NCBI GenBank assembly: GCA_945227095.1
Contig: CALYOC010000052.1
Coordinates: forward strand, 1 to 5,888
DNA from: an uncultured Clostridia bacterium
GTDB taxonomy: Bacteria; Bacillota; Clostridia; Oscillospirales; Acutalibacteraceae
Direction: 5' to 3'
Length of the DNA stretch: 5,888 nt
The notes under the pieces are model-generated. The model was not told where the DNA came from. It ran no database searches and was given only the letters and a program-made list of their open reading frames with translations. Of the stretch, positions 4,596 to 5,888 are shown piece after piece. Numbering within the stretch: the first letter of the stretch is position 1; each line of letters opens with the position of its first letter. Position numbers and translations under genes: made by a program.

Positions 4596-4633
4596 CGGAT
4601 TACAGATATATTTACCGTTAAAAAGTTTGTATT

Positions 4634-4638
4634 GGAGG
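4634..4638 (+). promoter_or_regulatory. Ribosome binding site deciding the alcohol dehydrogenase start
   Basis: GGAGG lies 6 nt before the ATG at 4645. It rules out the in-frame TTG at 4627, which lies upstream of this site and would add six residues (MYWRET) translated from the RBS itself. Confidence 0.85.
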
Positions 4639-4644
4639 GAAACG

Positions 4645-5793
4645 ATGAAAAGCTTTGATATAAAAGTCAAAATTCATTTCGGTGAAAAATCGCTCGACAG
4701 GCTCGCGCAGCTGACCTATAACCGCGTTTTGGTTATCGCGGACCCCTTTGTTGTGAGCAGCGGTCTTATTCATCACATTGACCGCAGGCTTCAAAAGGCT
4801 GAGTTGGAGTATAAGATATTCAGCGATGTAGTTCCCGACCCTCCGCTTGAAAAGATAACGCTCGGAGTTGTCGAGGTTATTGAGTACAAGCCGGAGTGCA
4901 TTATAGCCGTCGGCGGCGGAAGCGCAATTGACAGCGCGAAGGCGATTCGCTCCGTCGCAGAAAAATCCGGCAAGCTTGAAAACAAAATTGATTTGATTGC
5001 CATACCTACCACATCGGGAACAGGAAGCGAGGTCACCTCGTTTGCCGTTGTCACCGATACGGAGAATAAGACAAAAATTCCGCTCGTTTCCGATGAAATG
5101 CTTCCCCAGGAGGCGATTCTGGACGCCGACCTTGTGACAAGTGTTCCGCCGAACATCACGGCTGATACCGGAATGGACGTATTCACTCACGCGCTTGAAA
5201 GCTATGTCAGCACAGAGAGCAACGAGTTCACGGCGGCGCTCGCGGAAAAGGCGATTGAATTTGTCGGCGCATTTCTGCTTCGCAGCTACCTTGACAGCAA
5301 CGATTATCACGCGCGCTCAAAAATGCATTGCGCCTCATGTCTTGCCGGTTTGGCGTTCAACGCTTCAAATCTCGGACTCAATCACGGAATGGCGCACCAG
5401 CTCGGCGCGTTTTTCCACATACCGCACGGCAGAGCGAACGCACTCTTGTTGCCGTATATAATCGAGTACAACAGCAACATCGACAAGCGCTCTCGCTCGC
5501 AGGACAACTACCCCAAGCAAGTTAAAAAATTTGTCACCGTAGCAAGAATGCTCGGACTTCAAAACTTTAACACGATAACTACTATAAGCGCACTGGTCAG
5601 CTGGATTAGATTTATGATGGTCGAGATGGATATGCCGCACAGCATTTCGGAGATCGGCTGCTGCACCGAACAGGAATATTTCGCCGCGATTCCCGATATG
5701 GCGCAGGCGGCGTTGGAGGACTCCACGACAATTACCAATCCCCGAAAGCCCACAAAGCAGGATATCGAGGAGCTTTACACAAAGATTTGGTAA
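4645..5793 (+). CDS. Iron-containing alcohol dehydrogenase, PduQ (1-propanol dehydrogenase)-like
   Basis: A 382-residue cytosolic group III alcohol dehydrogenase, full length for the family, which interconverts short-chain aldehydes and alcohols with NAD(P)(H). The N-terminal dinucleotide-binding domain (about 1-165) shows GGGSAID (90-96) and TTSGTGSEVTSF (122-133). The C-terminal all-helical domain carries the metal ligands seen in FucO: D178 and H182 in DTGMDVFTHALE, H247 in LNHGMAH and H261 in HIPHGRAN; the extra conserved H251 is present. All four ligands are intact, so an active Fe (or Zn) enzyme is expected. The VVPDPP (62-67) and LVSDEMLPQEAILD (147-160) segments are closest, in my recollection, to PduQ-type 1-propanol dehydrogenases, but butanol and other medium-chain alcohol dehydrogenases are similar and the substrate is not fixed by sequence. 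No microcompartment shell gene, aldehyde dehydrogenase or diol dehydratase is seen within the window. A likely role is NADH disposal in fermentation. Confidence 0.92.
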   Translation: MKSFDIKVKIHFGEKSLDRLAQLTYNRVLVIADPFVVSSGLIHHIDRRLQKAELEYKIFSDVVPDPPLEKITLGVVEVIEYKPECIIAVGGGSAIDSAKAIRSVAEKSGKLENKIDLIAIPTTSGTGSEVTSFAVVTDTENKTKIPLVSDEMLPQEAILDADLVTSVPPNITADTGMDVFTHALESYVSTESNEFTAALAEKAIEFVGAFLLRSYLDSNDYHARSKMHCASCLAGLAFNASNLGLNHGMAHQLGAFFHIPHGRANALLLPYIIEYNSNIDKRSRSQDNYPKQVKKFVTVARMLGLQNFNTITTISALVSWIRFMMVEMDMPHSISEIGCCTEQEYFAAIPDMAQAALEDSTTITNPRKPTKQDIEELYTKIW

Positions 5794-5816
5794 ATAGTAT
5801 TGCAAATAAAACGCAT

Positions 5817-5856
5817 AAACGGGTGCTGTATGTAATAACGGCTCCCGTTTTATTTT
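5817..5856 (+). terminator. Intrinsic terminator of the alcohol dehydrogenase gene
   Basis: AAACGGG (5817-5823) pairs with CCCGTTT (5844-5850). GC (5825-5826) and GC (5841-5842) extend the stem past a T-T mismatch, around a 14-nt loop. The tail is TTTTATTTT. It begins 24 nt after the stop codon. The remaining bases to 5888 show nothing I can identify. Confidence 0.8.
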
Positions 5857-5888
5857 GAAATATCCCTAAATGCCGTAATTTGAGCCGT

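Noticed and set aside
4627..4644. Upstream TTG start for the alcohol dehydrogenase
   Set aside because: The codons would overlap the GGAGG ribosome binding site; the ATG at 4645 has correct spacing and matches the family N-terminus.
4618..5310. 230-residue minus-strand ORF opposite the alcohol dehydrogenase gene
   Set aside because: It lies entirely antisense to a well-supported gene with intact motifs; long antisense frames are a codon-bias effect. Its peptide has no recognisable domain.

Overview
The window looks like chromosomal DNA from a low-to-mid-GC Gram-positive anaerobe, most likely a clostridial lineage of the Ruminococcaceae/Oscillospiraceae type. The grounds are a DUF348-G5-3D cell-wall protein (a Firmicutes family), a DUF1292 (YrzB-like) protein, AGGAG/GGAGG ribosome binding sites, consensus sigma-A promoter elements, WalR-type operator repeats, and AT-rich spacers between more GC-rich genes. 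The assignment is inferred from family content, not from a marker gene. All six supported genes lie on the + strand.

Layout. (1) The window opens inside a D-3-phosphoglycerate dehydrogenase gene (serA type, first ~100 codons missing). Six bases after its stop comes an unrecognised membrane-anchored protein; a strong intrinsic terminator at 1487-1530 follows. (2) A 566-bp gene-free spacer (1407-1972) holds that terminator, a GC-rich block of competing hairpins (1539-1590), and a long AT-rich regulatory region. This region contains repeated TGTAAY hexamers, including a perfect TGTWAH-N5-TGTWAH-N5-TGTWAH array (1704-1731), and a perfect TTGACA-N17-TATAAT promoter (1855-1883) overlain by a second array with the same 11-bp period. 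It feeds (3) a 410-residue YabE-like cell-wall protein with one membrane anchor, three DUF348 repeats, a G5 domain and a C-terminal 3D domain, closed by a terminator at 3232-3265. (4) A small DUF1292 protein with its own promoter and a GTG start follows, then a terminator-like hairpin, then directly the RBS of a 10-TM EamA/DMT-family transporter. (5) A PduQ-like iron-containing alcohol dehydrogenase with its own leader and terminator ends the window.

How the parts relate. This looks like an ordinary core-genome stretch of small independent transcription units (serine biosynthesis, cell-wall turnover, transport, fermentation redox), not a mobile island or defence locus. I saw no CRISPR array, tRNA, rRNA, insertion sequence or phage gene. 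The most informative non-coding signal is the regulatory region of the YabE-like gene. It matches the WalR box of the essential WalRK cell-wall two-component system, at two positions and in triple rather than double tandem form, with one array lying across the core promoter. Secondary points of interest are a serA product with a shortened ACT domain, an unknown membrane protein coupled to serA, a terminator that leaves no room for a promoter before the transporter, and a recurring extended -10 motif (TGNTAAAAT).
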